A stretch of DNA of 64,000 nt from assembly GCF_900109685.1 (NCBI RefSeq), contig NZ_FOBB01000012.1, positions 124,001 to 188,000 on the forward strand. Direction: 5' to 3'. The position numbers were made by a program, and so were the translations under genes. The DNA comes from Chitinophaga rupis (lineage in GTDB: Bacteria > Bacteroidota > Bacteroidia > Chitinophagales > Chitinophagaceae). Positions 18,401 to 27,771 of this stretch are shown piece after piece. The notes beneath the pieces are model-generated. The model worked only from the letters and a program-made list of their open reading frames with translations. It was not told the origin of the DNA and did not search any database. Within the stretch, counting starts at the first letter, position 1. Each line of letters starts with the position of its first letter.

Positions 18401-21400
18401 CAGCACATACACCAGCATTTGTCCGGAGCGGTTCACCATAATACCAATACGCTCCTCAGGCTGTACATGATAGCGGGCCAGCAGGTAGTTGGCTAACTGG
18501 TTACTGGCTTCTTCCAGCTCCTGGTAGGTAAGTATATTATCTTCAAACACTACTGCAGTTGCTTCCGGGTTTTGTTGTACCTGTTGGGTAAACAGTTCCA
18601 GGATGTTACCAGCTGAGTTAGTGGCGGCAGTGGCGTTGAACGTATTTAAGAGTTGTTCTGTTTCTGCGGCTGTAAGATAGCTCAGCTTATCTATAGACGT
18701 TTTGCTATCAGCCACAATAGATGCTAATATATGCTGGCAATGCGCACCCATTCTTTCAATACGGTCCCGGTTATACAGGTCGGTATTGTATTCAATGCGC
18801 AGCTGCAGGTTATCGCCGTATTCATAAAAATCAAAGGAGAGATCAAATTTGCTGATGGTCACATCTGCCGGGTAATCTTTTACTACAATACCGCCAAAGT
18901 CCCTTTGTTCAGTGGTAGACAGCTCTACATTTTCCAGCGCTACCATTACGTCAAATAAAGGAGAGCGGCTCATATCCCGCTGCAGGTCCAGGTCATCTAC
19001 CAAACGGTCAAAGGGATACAGCTGGTGGTCATAAGCGCCTACTGTTATCTCTTTTACCTTGTTTAACAGCTGTACAAAACTTTCGTTTCCTTTAAACTGC
19101 GTGCGTAATGCCAGGGTATTTACATAAAAACCGATCTGGTTTTCCAGCTGGTAATGATCACGGCCCGCAATGGGGGAACCGGTAATAATATCATTTTGCC
19201 CCGTATAGCGGTACAGCAAAGCTTTTACTCCCGCCAGGAGCACCATGAACAAACTGGCGCCCTGCTGTTTGCCTAAGTCTTTTAAAGATTGGCTCAATGA
19301 GCTATCCAGGCTGTACTTCACCATATCTCCATTGGAGGTCAGTAAAGCAGGACGGGCATGGTCTGCAGGCAGGTTCAGTACCGGCAGCTCACCACTAAAT
19401 TTATCTAACCAGTAAGCCTTATGATTATTTGCTGCTTCATTATTCAATTGCTCCTGCTGCCAGGCGGCGTAATCTTTGTATTGAATGGACAGCGGTGCCA
19501 ATGGGTTACCCTCTCCCTTCACATAAGCATTATACAAAGACAATACCTCATCCACCAGCACTTCCATTGACCAGCCATCAGCAATAATATGATGCATGGT
19601 GAGCAGGAACACATAATTATCCGCAGCGCGTTGCAGCAGATCAGCTTTTAACAGCGGCCCTTGTTCCAGGTTAAATACATGGTTGGCTGCTGCTGTTACA
19701 CATTCAGCCACCTGGCTTTCCGGCGCTTGCTGCATATCAGTTTGCGCCAGCTTAAAGGCAAAGGTCTCAGGCGTATGTATTCTTTGGCGCGGCTCACCAT
19801 CTACCGTAATAAAAGTAGTGCGCAGTATTTCATGCCTTGCCACCAGGGTGCTAAGCGCCTGCTCAAAGGCAGCTACTTCCAGTTTTCCTTGCAGTATAAA
19901 TGCACCGGGCAAATTGTAAGCCACCTGACCCTCTTCCAGCTGGTCCAGGATCCAGAGGCGTTTTTGTGCATGGGAAATAGCGTAGTGCGCTGCATCAGCA
20001 ATGGGTGTAATATTTTCATATGCCACTACATTGGATTGTGCAATCACTTCTGCCAGTGCAGCAATGGTAGGATGCGTAAAAATAGTGCGCAGGTCCATTT
20101 TTGCATGGAACACCTTATGCACCTGCGATAATACGCGGGTAGCTTTTAAGGAATGCCCGCCTATCTCAAAGAAGTTGTCTAACACACCGATGGGCGCTCT
20201 GTTTAATATTTCTTCCCAGATGGTTACCAACTTTGTTTCCAATGTATTGCGTGGCGCTACATAATTATTCGTGACTGTTGTAGTAACCGTAGTAGCCTGT
20301 AAGGCTTTGTAATCTATTTTGCCATTTACGGTCAGCGGGAAACTCTCCAGCTGTTCAAAACAGGATGGGATCATGTACACCGGTAAACGGGTTTCCAGGA
20401 AAGAGCGTAGAGCGGCTGCCGTGAGTGTTTCGCTGGCAGTGAACCAGGCCACCAGCTGCCGGTCTTCTTCCGTATTGCCCTGCAGCAATACTACTGCCTG
20501 GATAATAGCTGCGTGTGCCTGTAAAGCGCTTTCTATTTCACCCAGCTCTATACGGTAACCTCTCAGCTTTACCTGATGGTCATTACGACCCAGGAACAAT
20601 AGATTCCCATCTGACTGCCAGCAGGCCATATCACCGGTTTTGTATAAACGGTTATTGTTGATGGTAATAAAACGTTCCTCTGTTAAATTTTCCCGGTTCA
20701 GGTAACCACGGGCCACACCGGCACCGCCGATGTACAGCTCTCCGGGTATGCCAACCGGCAACAATTGCTGCTGTGCATCCAGGATGTAATATTGCATGTT
20801 ACGCATAGGCTTACCAATGGACACATGACCGGATGCAGGAATGGTGTCCAAGGTAGCTTCGTAGTAAGATGCATCAATAGTGGTTTCCGTAGTGCCGTAA
20901 CTGTTAAGAATGCGCAGGTGGCTGCCAAACCTTTCCTGCAAACGGCGGAAATCTTCTACCCTGCAGGTATCTGAACCCAGGATCACCAGCCGCATAAAGG
21001 AGCTGTCTAATCCTTCCTCATAGATATGATCCATGAGCGGCAGCACCAGTGCGGGTGTGGATTCAAAAATATTGATGCGGTGCTGTGCAATTAATTTATA
21101 TAAGCCTTCAGGATCAGTACGCAGATCAGCCGGGGCAATGATCATACTGCCGCCATTCAGCAATGCGCGGCACACATCTCCAAAGAACACATCAAACGAC
21201 ATGCTGGCCATCTGTAACAAGTGTACTTCAAAAGTATTCAGCTTGTATGCTTCCCGCCAGCCCAGCGCCATGTTATGTAAATTACCATGCTCCACCATTA
21301 CACCTTTAGGCTGCCCGGTGGAACCGGAAGTGTAGATCACGTAAGCCAATTGATTAGCAGCGATGTTCATCACCGGTGCATAAGTGCTGTAGATATGGAT

Positions 21401-24400
21401 CTCATCTGCATTCAATGCAGGATCTACCATCATAATGCCCATGCCATGAATACGTTCATCCAGCTGGTTATCGGTCAACAGCACGCTAATGCCACTGTCG
21501 CTGATCATGTACTGCAAGCGGTCTGCCGGGTAAGCAGGATCAATGGGTACATAAGCTGCACCGGCCTTCAGCACACCCAGCACGTACACCAGCATTTGTT
21601 CGGAGCGGTTCACCATAATGCCAATGCGATCTTCTGGCTGCACATGATAGCGGGCCAGCAGGTAGTTGGCTAACTGGTTACTGGCTTCGTCCAGCTCCTG
21701 GTAGTTTAAAACTTTATCCTCAAATACTACTGCAGCAGCTTCCGGGTTTTGCTGCACCTGTTGGGTAAACAGTTCCAGAATGTTGCCGGCCGGGTTAGTG
21801 GCAGCAGTGGCATTAAAGGTTTCCAGCAATTGTTGTTGCTCTGCAGCGGTAAGATAGCTCAGCTTATCTATAGATGTTTTGCTATCAGTTACAATAGATG
21901 CTAATATATGCTGACAATGCGCGCCCATTCTTTCAATACGATCCCTGTTATACAGGTCGGTATTGTATTCTATGCGCAGCTGCAGGTTATCGCCGTATTC
22001 ATAAAAATCAAAAGAGAGATCAAACTTACTGATGGTCACATCTGCCGGGTAATCTTTTACTACAATGCCGCCAAAGTCTCTTTGTTCAGTAGTAGACAGC
22101 TCCACATTTTCCAGCGCTACCATTACGTCAAATAAAGGAGAACGGCTCATATCCCGCTGCAGGTCCAGGTCATCTACCAAACGGTCAAAGGGATACAGCT
22201 GGTGGTCATAAGCACCTACTGTTATCTCTTTTACCTTGTTTAACAGCTGCACAAAACTTTCACTGCCTTTGAACTGCGTGCGTAATGCCAGGGTATTCAC
22301 ATAAAACCCGATCTGATTTTCCAGTTGGTAATGATCACGGCCGGCAATGGGGGAACCGGTAATAATATCGCTCTGGCCTGTGTAGCGGTACAGCAGCGCT
22401 TTTACACCAGCCAATAGTACCATGAATAAACTGGCGCCCTGCTGTTTGCCTAAGTCTTTTAAAGATTGGCTCAATGAGCTATCCAAGCTGTATTTCACCG
22501 CATTTCCATTAGAGGTCAGTAAAGCCGGGCGGGCATGATCTGCAGGCAGGTTCAGTACCGGCAACCCACCGCTGAACTGATCTAACCAGTAAGCCTTATG
22601 GTTATTTGCAGCTTCATTATTCAACTGCTCCTGCTGCCAGGCTGCATAATCTTTATATTGAATGGATAACGGTGCCAACGGATTATCCTCTCCCTTCACA
22701 TAAGCATTGTACAAAGACAACACCTCATCCACCAGTACTTCCATAGACCAGCCATCGGAAATAATATGATGGATCGTATAGGCAAACACGTATTCCGTGG
22801 CTCCTGATTGTAATAAAGTGGTTCTGAAAAGCGGGCCGGTTTCCAGGTCAAAAGGAGTATTAAATTCCGCCTGCACCAGCTCCGCTGTTACGCTCTCCTT
22901 GCTTGCTTCCTGCTGCAGATCATGGTACTGCAGTTTAAAACCGCAGCTTGCAGCCGGTAATATTTTCTGGCGGGGTTCATTATCTACTGTAATAAAAACA
23001 GTGCGCAGGCTTTCATGCCGGTCCACCAGGGTTTCCAGCGCCCTTGCAAAAGCGCTCCGGTCCAGCATTCCGTTAAGTACTACAGCTGCCGGCATATTAT
23101 AGGCTACCTGTCCCTGTTCCAGCTTATCTAAGATCCACAAACGTTTCTGCGCATGGGATACCTCGTAATGTTCCTGCAGAGGCAGGGGACTAATAACAGC
23201 ATAGGTGGTTTGGCCACTCTGTGCCACCACTGTAGCCAGCTGCGCTATGGTAGGGTTAGAAAAAATATCCGCCACCTTCAGGGAAATATCCAGCGCCTTG
23301 TACACCCTGGATATTACCTGCATAGCTTTTAGGGAAGTACCGCCCACCCGGAAAAAGGATACCTTGCGGCCTACCCTTTTCAGGCCCAGCACTTCCTGGA
23401 AAATTTCATCCAGCAATGTTTCTGTTGCTGTTTGCGGCGCTTCATAATCTTCATCACTAATGATCAGGCTATCCGGTTTAGGCAGCGCTTTCTTATCTAC
23501 TTTGCCATTAAGGGTTAAGGGAAACTCTTCCATGGGTATAAACCAGGAAGGGATCAGGCCTTGCGGCAGCTCCGCTTGCAGGAAAGCGCGCAGGTCTTCT
23601 ATAGTAATGTTGTTGCCTATGTAATAACAGATCAGCTCCTGCTGTTCTTCGCGGTTTTTGTGCGTGGTTACAAACACTTCCCGGATCCCGTCTTTACCCA
23701 GTACGGCTTGTTTAATTTCGTTTAGCTCTACCCGTATGCCGCTGATCTTTACCTGCTCATCCAGGCGGCCCAGCACTTCCAGGCTCCTGTCAGGCAAATA
23801 GCGGCCCAGGTCACCGGTTTTGTAAATAATATCCGGTTCAGGGGTTAAGGGGTTTTGTACAAATACTTTTTGGGTAAGGGCTTCATTTTTAAAATATCCC
23901 TTGGTCATGTAAGGGGTTTTAATGTACACCTCTCCTATTTCCCCTATGCGGCATAATTTACCGGTATTGCTGATCACTGCTATAAAAGCGCCTTCTATGG
24001 GCTTACCGGCATGAATAGCCTGTGCAGGATCTGCGGGCAGCTCATTAATACGGTGAAAAGTTTTAGCCAGTGTAGTTTCAGAAGTACCATACAGGTTCAC
24101 GATCTCCACATGCGTACCCACTACCTGCTGCCAGTGCTGTATATCCCGCCCGTAAAGGATCTCACCGGCCATCAGCACATATTGTAATTCCGGAAAGCGG
24201 GTGTTGGATGTTTCAGCACCTGATAATTCTTTAATAAGCAGGCGGAAAAGAGAGGGCACGCAATGCACCAGGTTAATGCCGTTATCCTCCAGCCAGCCGG
24301 TGAGCTGCGTCATGTTAGTGCGGTACTCCACCGGTGGAATACAAAGCGTACCGCCGGAGGTAAGCGGCAAAAATATGTCCCTTAAAGAAGCATCAAAGGT

Positions 24401-25045
24401 TGTTTGGGTTAGCTGGCTTACACGGATATTCTGCTGCACATTAAACTCCTTACGTTCCCAGCCAATAAAATGGTGCAGGCTGCGATGCACACCCACAAAG
24501 GCTTTCGCCTCGCCTGTAGAACCTGAAGTATAAAAAATATAACAGCTGTCAGTATCCAGGATCAGCTCATCGGGGTTCTTGTCACAGATCTTGCCATCAA
24601 AGGGATCATGAACAGCATCATGCAGGCACTCCGCTATTTTCGTATCCTCATCCAGCACAAACAAATAGCGCACACTTACCTGCAGGGTTTTCAGCAATGC
24701 ATTCACTGCATCTTTTTGCGCCGTGGTAGTGATCAGTACTTCGCAGGCGGTTTGCTCAAAGATCTGCGTCATACGCCGGAGCGGGAAAGCCAGGTCTACC
24801 GGCAGGTAAATGCCACCTGCCTTAAACACAGCCAGCAATGATGCCACCAGGTTAATACCGGAAGGCATGGCTGCCATTACAATAGTATCCTGTTTTACAC
24901 CTGCGGCTTTCAATGCCCAGGCCAGGCGATTGCTTTTTATATTCAGCTCCCGGTAGGTGACCTTACGGCTACACTCCTCCACTGCCGGCTGTTCCGGGTA
25001 TTGCGCTACCGTTCTTTCAAAATCTGCAACTAATAACTGTGCCAT
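15443..25045 (-). CDS. Trimodular NRPS: (A-PCP-C) x3, acid-like, Orn, Orn
   Basis: A 3200-residue NRPS with three A-PCP-C modules. A4 (about 1-510) has the D-A-R-H-L-A-L-L-A pocket and YGTSETT loop of the acid-like subfamily. A5 (about 1075-1570) and A6 (about 2135-2630) both read D-V-G-E-I-G-S-I-D, the known ornithine code. PCP serines lie near 571 (GGTSLKAMQ), 1632 and 2691 (both GGHSLKATR). C4, C5 and C6 have intact HHII(S/A)DGWS motifs. Modules 5 and 6 are nearly identical from just after the HHxxxDG of the preceding C domain to the end of the PCP, at a 3177-bp period, which shows a recent internal duplication or gene conversion. The start at 25045 (MAQLLVADFERT) lies 21 bp after the mutase gene. 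Confidence 0.94.
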   Translation of the reverse strand: MAQLLVADFERTVAQYPEQPAVEECSRKVTYRELNIKSNRLAWALKAAGVKQDTIVMAAMPSGINLVASLLAVFKAGGIYLPVDLAFPLRRMTQIFEQTACEVLITTTAQKDAVNALLKTLQVSVRYLFVLDEDTKIAECLHDAVHDPFDGKICDKNPDELILDTDSCYIFYTSGSTGEAKAFVGVHRSLHHFIGWERKEFNVQQNIRVSQLTQTTFDASLRDIFLPLTSGGTLCIPPVEYRTNMTQLTGWLEDNGINLVHCVPSLFRLLIKELSGAETSNTRFPELQYVLMAGEILYGRDIQHWQQVVGTHVEIVNLYGTSETTLAKTFHRINELPADPAQAIHAGKPIEGAFIAVISNTGKLCRIGEIGEVYIKTPYMTKGYFKNEALTQKVFVQNPLTPEPDIIYKTGDLGRYLPDRSLEVLGRLDEQVKISGIRVELNEIKQAVLGKDGIREVFVTTHKNREEQQELICYYIGNNITIEDLRAFLQAELPQGLIPSWFIPMEEFPLTLNGKVDKKALPKPDSLIISDEDYEAPQTATETLLDEIFQEVLGLKRVGRKVSFFRVGGTSLKAMQVISRVYKALDISLKVADIFSNPTIAQLATVVAQSGQTTYAVISPLPLQEHYEVSHAQKRLWILDKLEQGQVAYNMPAAVVLNGMLDRSAFARALETLVDRHESLRTVFITVDNEPRQKILPAASCGFKLQYHDLQQEASKESVTAELVQAEFNTPFDLETGPLFRTTLLQSGATEYVFAYTIHHIISDGWSMEVLVDEVLSLYNAYVKGEDNPLAPLSIQYKDYAAWQQEQLNNEAANNHKAYWLDQFSGGLPVLNLPADHARPALLTSNGNAVKYSLDSSLSQSLKDLGKQQGASLFMVLLAGVKALLYRYTGQSDIITGSPIAGRDHYQLENQIGFYVNTLALRTQFKGSESFVQLLNKVKEITVGAYDHQLYPFDRLVDDLDLQRDMSRSPLFDVMVALENVELSTTEQRDFGGIVVKDYPADVTISKFDLSFDFYEYGDNLQLRIEYNTDLYNRDRIERMGAHCQHILASIVTDSKTSIDKLSYLTAAEQQQLLETFNATAATNPAGNILELFTQQVQQNPEAAAVVFEDKVLNYQELDEASNQLANYLLARYHVQPEDRIGIMVNRSEQMLVYVLGVLKAGAAYVPIDPAYPADRLQYMISDSGISVLLTDNQLDERIHGMGIMMVDPALNADEIHIYSTYAPVMNIAANQLAYVIYTSGSTGQPKGVMVEHGNLHNMALGWREAYKLNTFEVHLLQMASMSFDVFFGDVCRALLNGGSMIIAPADLRTDPEGLYKLIAQHRINIFESTPALVLPLMDHIYEEGLDSSFMRLVILGSDTCRVEDFRRLQERFGSHLRILNSYGTTETTIDASYYEATLDTIPASGHVSIGKPMRNMQYYILDAQQQLLPVGIPGELYIGGAGVARGYLNRENLTEERFITINNNRLYKTGDMACWQSDGNLLFLGRNDHQVKLRGYRIELGEIESALQAHAAIIQAVVLLQGNTEEDRQLVAWFTASETLTAAALRSFLETRLPVYMIPSCFEQLESFPLTVNGKIDYKALQATTVTTTVTNNYVAPRNTLETKLVTIWEEILNRAPIGVLDNFFEIGGHSLKATRVLSQVHKVFHAKMDLRTIFTHPTIAALAEVIAQSNVVAYENITPIADAAHYAISHAQKRLWILDQLEEGQVAYNLPGAFILQGKLEVAAFEQALSTLVARHEILRTTFITVDGEPRQRIHTPETFAFKLAQTDMQQAPESQVAECVTAAANHVFNLEQGPLLKADLLQRAADNYVFLLTMHHIIADGWSMEVLVDEVLSLYNAYVKGEGNPLAPLSIQYKDYAAWQQEQLNNEAANNHKAYWLDKFSGELPVLNLPADHARPALLTSNGDMVKYSLDSSLSQSLKDLGKQQGASLFMVLLAGVKALLYRYTGQNDIITGSPIAGRDHYQLENQIGFYVNTLALRTQFKGNESFVQLLNKVKEITVGAYDHQLYPFDRLVDDLDLQRDMSRSPLFDVMVALENVELSTTEQRDFGGIVVKDYPADVTISKFDLSFDFYEYGDNLQLRIEYNTDLYNRDRIERMGAHCQHILASIVADSKTSIDKLSYLTAAETEQLLNTFNATAATNSAGNILELFTQQVQQNPEATAVVFEDNILTYQELEEASNQLANYLLARYHVQPEERIGIMVNRSGQMLVYVLGVLKAGAAYVPIDPAYPADRLQYMISDSGISVLLTDNQLDERIHGMGIMMVDPALNADEIHIYSTYAPVVNITANQLSYVIYTSGSTGQPKGVMVEHGNLFNMALGWREAYKLDSFEVHLLQMASMSFDVFFGDVCRALLNGGSMIIAPADLRTDPEGLYKLIAQHSINIFESTPALVLPLMDHIYEEGLDSSFMQLVILGSDTCRVEDFRRLQERFGNHLRILNSYGTTETTIDASYYEATLDTIPASGHVPIGKPMRNTQYYVLDAQQQLLPVGIPGELYIGGAGVARGYLNRESLTEERFITINNNRLYKTGDMACWQADGNLLFLGRNDHQVKLRGYRIELGEIESALQAHAAITQAVVLLQGNTEEDRQLVAWFTASETLTAAALRSFLETRLPVYMIPSCFEQLDSFPLTMNGKIDYKALQAATLIATTTNNYVAPRNTLETKLVAIWEEVLNRTPIGVLDNFFEIGGHSLKATRVLSQVHKVLQAKIDLRTIFAHPTIENLATAIALTGKTVYQSIVPVPQQAHYALSPAQKRLWIADQLEEDTLAYHMPEAILLEGALNIPALCEAFKALVQQHEILRTRFIIVDGEPRQQIQDGTTCEPDIKVTDLRSQPDNEMKAHDLMKQELVLPYNLAAGSLLRIRLYQLQDEQHIFLLNMHHIIADGWSMEVLVKEVFERYTAGSAYSNKPLPIQYKDYASWINEQLSGTAIQRHEQYWLQQFSGEVPVLDLLTDHPRPAVKTSNGDTVPFVLDAVLTTALSELALQQEASLYMVLTAAVKAMLHRYTGQQDLVIGTPAAGRDHADLVNQIGLYVNTLALRTQFESDDSFSALLGKVKQTTLDAYDHQLYPFEQLVKATQVSYDRSRSPLADVWIQYMDSSLQEKQNTTWNGLKITDLKLADRACKFDLAFEYIKAGEQVNVIIRYNTDLFKRATIHEMRNNLLFCLQQVTANEHITLPEIQLLPSERETTTEDEFMAAIMK
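16885..19578 (-). repeat. Duplicated NRPS unit, copy 1 (C-lobe of C5, A6, PCP6)
   Basis: This stretch matches 20062-22755 at an offset of exactly 3177 bp, with identical runs broken by scattered substitutions. It begins just after the HHxxxDG motif of C5 and ends within the last helices of PCP6. Beyond both ends similarity falls to the normal inter-domain level. Limits are estimated by eye to within some tens of bases. Confidence 0.88.
20062..22755 (-). repeat. Duplicated NRPS unit, copy 2 (C-lobe of C4, A5, PCP5)
   Basis: Partner of the unit at 16885-19578. The amino-terminal lobes of C4 and C5 differ clearly, while the sequence from DGWSMEVLVDEV onward is almost the same, so the exchange point lies inside the condensation domain rather than at an inter-domain linker. 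Confidence 0.88.
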
Positions 25046-25066
25046 GCGTTTTGGGTTTATTCTTAA

Positions 25067-27010
25067 TTAATAAACATAGGTACCGTCAAGGGGCCAGGTC
25101 TTGTAATCGTTCTGCCAGATGCGGCTCAGGTCTTTTTCCAACAGGGAAAAGATGCTGGAATCACGTTCCATGTTCTTGCGGATCACTACTTTTTCCCGGT
25201 GGAAATCTTTTGTTTTTTCATCAAAAGGCAGGTTCCCGAAATCATAGAAGCGTACTGCGCCATCTATATCCCGCACGCCTACTACCTTTCCCTTGTTGTA
25301 AATGCTGGGCGACCATGGAATATCCAGGATCCCTGCTTCAATGGCTTTGATAGCGCCTTTGGCAATAGATCCATTGGACAGCTGCATTACTGCGTCCATA
25401 ATTTGTTTTACTTCAGAGCGGATCAGTTGCTTTTCGATCTTCAGCTTTTCCTGATTCACCATGCTGTGATGCGCGGTAAGGGCGCCCTGTTTGCTCAGCT
25501 TCACGGCCTTGGCATTATCAAAACGGTCCGGGATGCGGATGGCTTCCACAGCGGTTTTCACCATTACCTTGGTAGCGCCGGCCAGCGTGGCGGTAATGCT
25601 GGAATTGAAAATGAGGTCTTCCGCTTTTTTATAATCAGATGGGAAAGCAGCCATAAACTGGTGGTACACGGTGGTTACCCGCACATCCATAAAACCGTAC
25701 ATCTGCAGGAAAGCGTTCACCTGTTCTTCCATTACCTGTATGGCGGCAATGTCCTGCGCACGGTTGCCCTGCTCTGCATAACCTACAGTGATATTTTTCA
25801 CACCCTGCTGTGCGGTCAGGATAGCCTGTATAACGTTCACGGATATAGCTAAAGAAGGCTCTATCAGTGTAGCGGTAAGTGTACCAAAATATTCACGGTT
25901 AATGCTTACATCATGCACTTCCTCATAAAAGGCGCTCAGGCGGTCAATGAATTGCCAGTTGCGTAAAGATTCTATCGGGTTGGTCAGCTTATCATAAGGC
26001 AGGCAGTAACAGATACAGCCGCCTTCTACTGCGGTAATGCCGGCAGCCAGCGCAATCTCGTAAGTAAAGCGGTGATCAGGCCCGCCGCCTCTCAGCTGGA
26101 AAGGCCGTTTCAGGGAAGTGATTAGGCGGCGTACTTCCTTTACGCCGTACACCGGGATGGGGAAACCGTTCAGCTGCGATTGTTTTCTTTCTATGCTCAG
26201 GTCCTTTCCCAGTTCAGCCTTATCATACATACGTGAACGTGAGGCCGCATCCAGCTGCACAGAGCTTACGTCACTGCCTTCTGCTTCCAGGTGCTGCAGC
26301 AGGGTTATCTGCTGCTCAATATCCGCTACGCCGGTCCTGGGCTGGAACAGGGGTTTGTTGCCTGCCTGTTTGTTGCTCCATAATATATTGCCCAGCGTGT
26401 GCTGCTTGTTTGCGTTCTGGTAAGTATCCGTCATTACCTCCCGGCCGGTATGCCACTCTGCCAGCACCTCCTTACGGTGTGTGGTCAGCTCTTCACGGGT
26501 CCACTGGCGATCCGTGATCTCATCTACCCGCAGCTTTTCTGCTACCAGCGAGCGCCGCCTGTTCTTACGGTAATTGCTTTCCCGTTTGGGGATCTCATGC
26601 CGGTGAATATCTTTCCTGATCTCCTCCAACACCTGGGTAAAGGGTACCGGTTTCGGGTATACGTTGGTAAATCCCATGCCCAGGTACTTCTTCTTGATCT
26701 GGAAATCTGATTCGCTCACTGCCAGGCTGCCACCCAGGTACCATAGCTTGGTGCTATCGTCCGTAAGCTTATACTGGCTCATAAGACGGGCAAAATCCTG
26801 CAGGTATAATTCCGCATGCCCGTTCTTGTTAGAGATCATAATGATGTCAAAATCCGGTGCATGATCAAAGAAAGAGGAGATAAGATTGCGGATGCCCAGG
26901 CTCTTTACAAAAAATCCGGCATCCTTGAAACCCAGCTCCAGCAGCCCTATTCCCACGGAATGTGCATCATCGCCAATGCCGCCTATTAATATTCTATGTT
27001 GGTATTCCAT
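25067..27010 (-). CDS. Fused B12-dependent glutamate mutase (S and E subunits in one chain)
   Basis: Glutamate mutase rearranges L-glutamate to (2S,3S)-3-methylaspartate with adenosylcobalamin. Residues 1 to about 140 form the small B12-binding subunit (GlmS/MutS type), with DxHxxG as D15-A16-H17-S18-V19-G20 (His17 would be the cobalt ligand) and a GGSLAVSE loop. A basic linker (about 140-190) joins it to an epsilon-subunit-like barrel (about 190-647) with RGGGPDHRF and GGCICYCLPY segments. The two functions are separate proteins in clostridia, so this is a fusion. At 647 residues it is about the sum of both. Its neighbours are a racemase (5 bp away) and NRPS genes whose A domains look acid-specific, so it most likely supplies 3-methylaspartate as a building block. 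Confidence 0.9.
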   Translation of the reverse strand: MEYQHRILIGGIGDDAHSVGIGLLELGFKDAGFFVKSLGIRNLISSFFDHAPDFDIIMISNKNGHAELYLQDFARLMSQYKLTDDSTKLWYLGGSLAVSESDFQIKKKYLGMGFTNVYPKPVPFTQVLEEIRKDIHRHEIPKRESNYRKNRRRSLVAEKLRVDEITDRQWTREELTTHRKEVLAEWHTGREVMTDTYQNANKQHTLGNILWSNKQAGNKPLFQPRTGVADIEQQITLLQHLEAEGSDVSSVQLDAASRSRMYDKAELGKDLSIERKQSQLNGFPIPVYGVKEVRRLITSLKRPFQLRGGGPDHRFTYEIALAAGITAVEGGCICYCLPYDKLTNPIESLRNWQFIDRLSAFYEEVHDVSINREYFGTLTATLIEPSLAISVNVIQAILTAQQGVKNITVGYAEQGNRAQDIAAIQVMEEQVNAFLQMYGFMDVRVTTVYHQFMAAFPSDYKKAEDLIFNSSITATLAGATKVMVKTAVEAIRIPDRFDNAKAVKLSKQGALTAHHSMVNQEKLKIEKQLIRSEVKQIMDAVMQLSNGSIAKGAIKAIEAGILDIPWSPSIYNKGKVVGVRDIDGAVRFYDFGNLPFDEKTKDFHREKVVIRKNMERDSSIFSLLEKDLSRIWQNDYKTWPLDGTYVY

Positions 27011-27015
27011 TGTTA

Positions 27016-27771
27016 TCAGTTTTTAATTTTGGAAATAGTACGGGCGCCATAGTAACAGTACTCTACTGTTTTGCGGGCCAGCAATTCAAATGCATCTATA
27101 AAAGGCACTACCATGCTTCCCTTCATTACCAGCGGCACTTCAGAGCAGGCGCCTATCACTACCTCCGCACCTTTTGACACCAGTATAGGCACCTGGCAGC
27201 AGAACATTTGCTTCACCTCGTCTGTAAGGCAGCCTGATTTAATGCCGCCGTCCATATAAATGGGGCGCATAAAAAATTCTTCCTGCTCGGTTTCATTCAG
27301 GGTCACTACCTCATAACCGAGGGGTTCCAGCCGTTGCTGGTAAATACCGGAGCGCAGCAGGCCTGTAGAACCAATGATGCCGATCTTCTTTTTACCGGTA
27401 TAAAGGGGGTTAGTGGTCAGCTCTTCCTGCACCAGGTTCACTGCGCTGAGGATCTTTCCCTGGAAATGCTGCTCCAGCTGCTCACAATAATAATGTGCCG
27501 TCATACAGGCCAGCACAGCCACTTCCACGGCACTGTTGTTAAAAATGCTGATAGAGCGTTCCAGCTCAGGTAAAGGGCTGGATTCTTTATAAACAATGGC
27601 GCGGGTACGGTCAGGGATAGCGCTGTTGTTATGCACTAAAATGTCCAGGTACTCCTGGTCCTTTTGCGCGTAAGACAGCTCCGTGATCCGGTTGAAAAGC
27701 CATACGCCGGCATGCGATCCCATACCGCCTATAATGCCCAGCTTCTTTTTAGATACATTATTAACTTGCAT
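27016..27771 (-). CDS. Aspartate/glutamate racemase family protein (second copy)
   Basis: A 251-residue paralogue of the racemase at 14673-15419, sharing KKLGIIGGMGS and NNSAIPDRTRAI-type segments. Both catalytic cysteines are present: Cys89 in LACMTAHYY and Cys209 in IGACSEVPL. The first motif has Met where Asn is usual (CMT instead of CNT), which may alter substrate handling. The start overlaps the end of the asparagine synthetase gene by 11 bp, and the stop is 5 bp before the glutamate mutase gene. Direct coupling to the mutase suggests that this copy may act on 3-methylaspartate, leaving the other for Asp or Glu. That split is inference. Confidence 0.92.
   Translation of the reverse strand: MQVNNVSKKKLGIIGGMGSHAGVWLFNRITELSYAQKDQEYLDILVHNNSAIPDRTRAIVYKESSPLPELERSISIFNNSAVEVAVLACMTAHYYCEQLEQHFQGKILSAVNLVQEELTTNPLYTGKKKIGIIGSTGLLRSGIYQQRLEPLGYEVVTLNETEQEEFFMRPIYMDGGIKSGCLTDEVKQMFCCQVPILVSKGAEVVIGACSEVPLVMKGSMVVPFIDAFELLARKTVEYCYYGARTISKIKN

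Noticed and set aside
16885-22755. Mobile element as the source of the long repeats
   Set aside because: The repeats are in-frame coding sequence of a module and have no terminal inverted repeats or transposase; duplication or conversion is enough.
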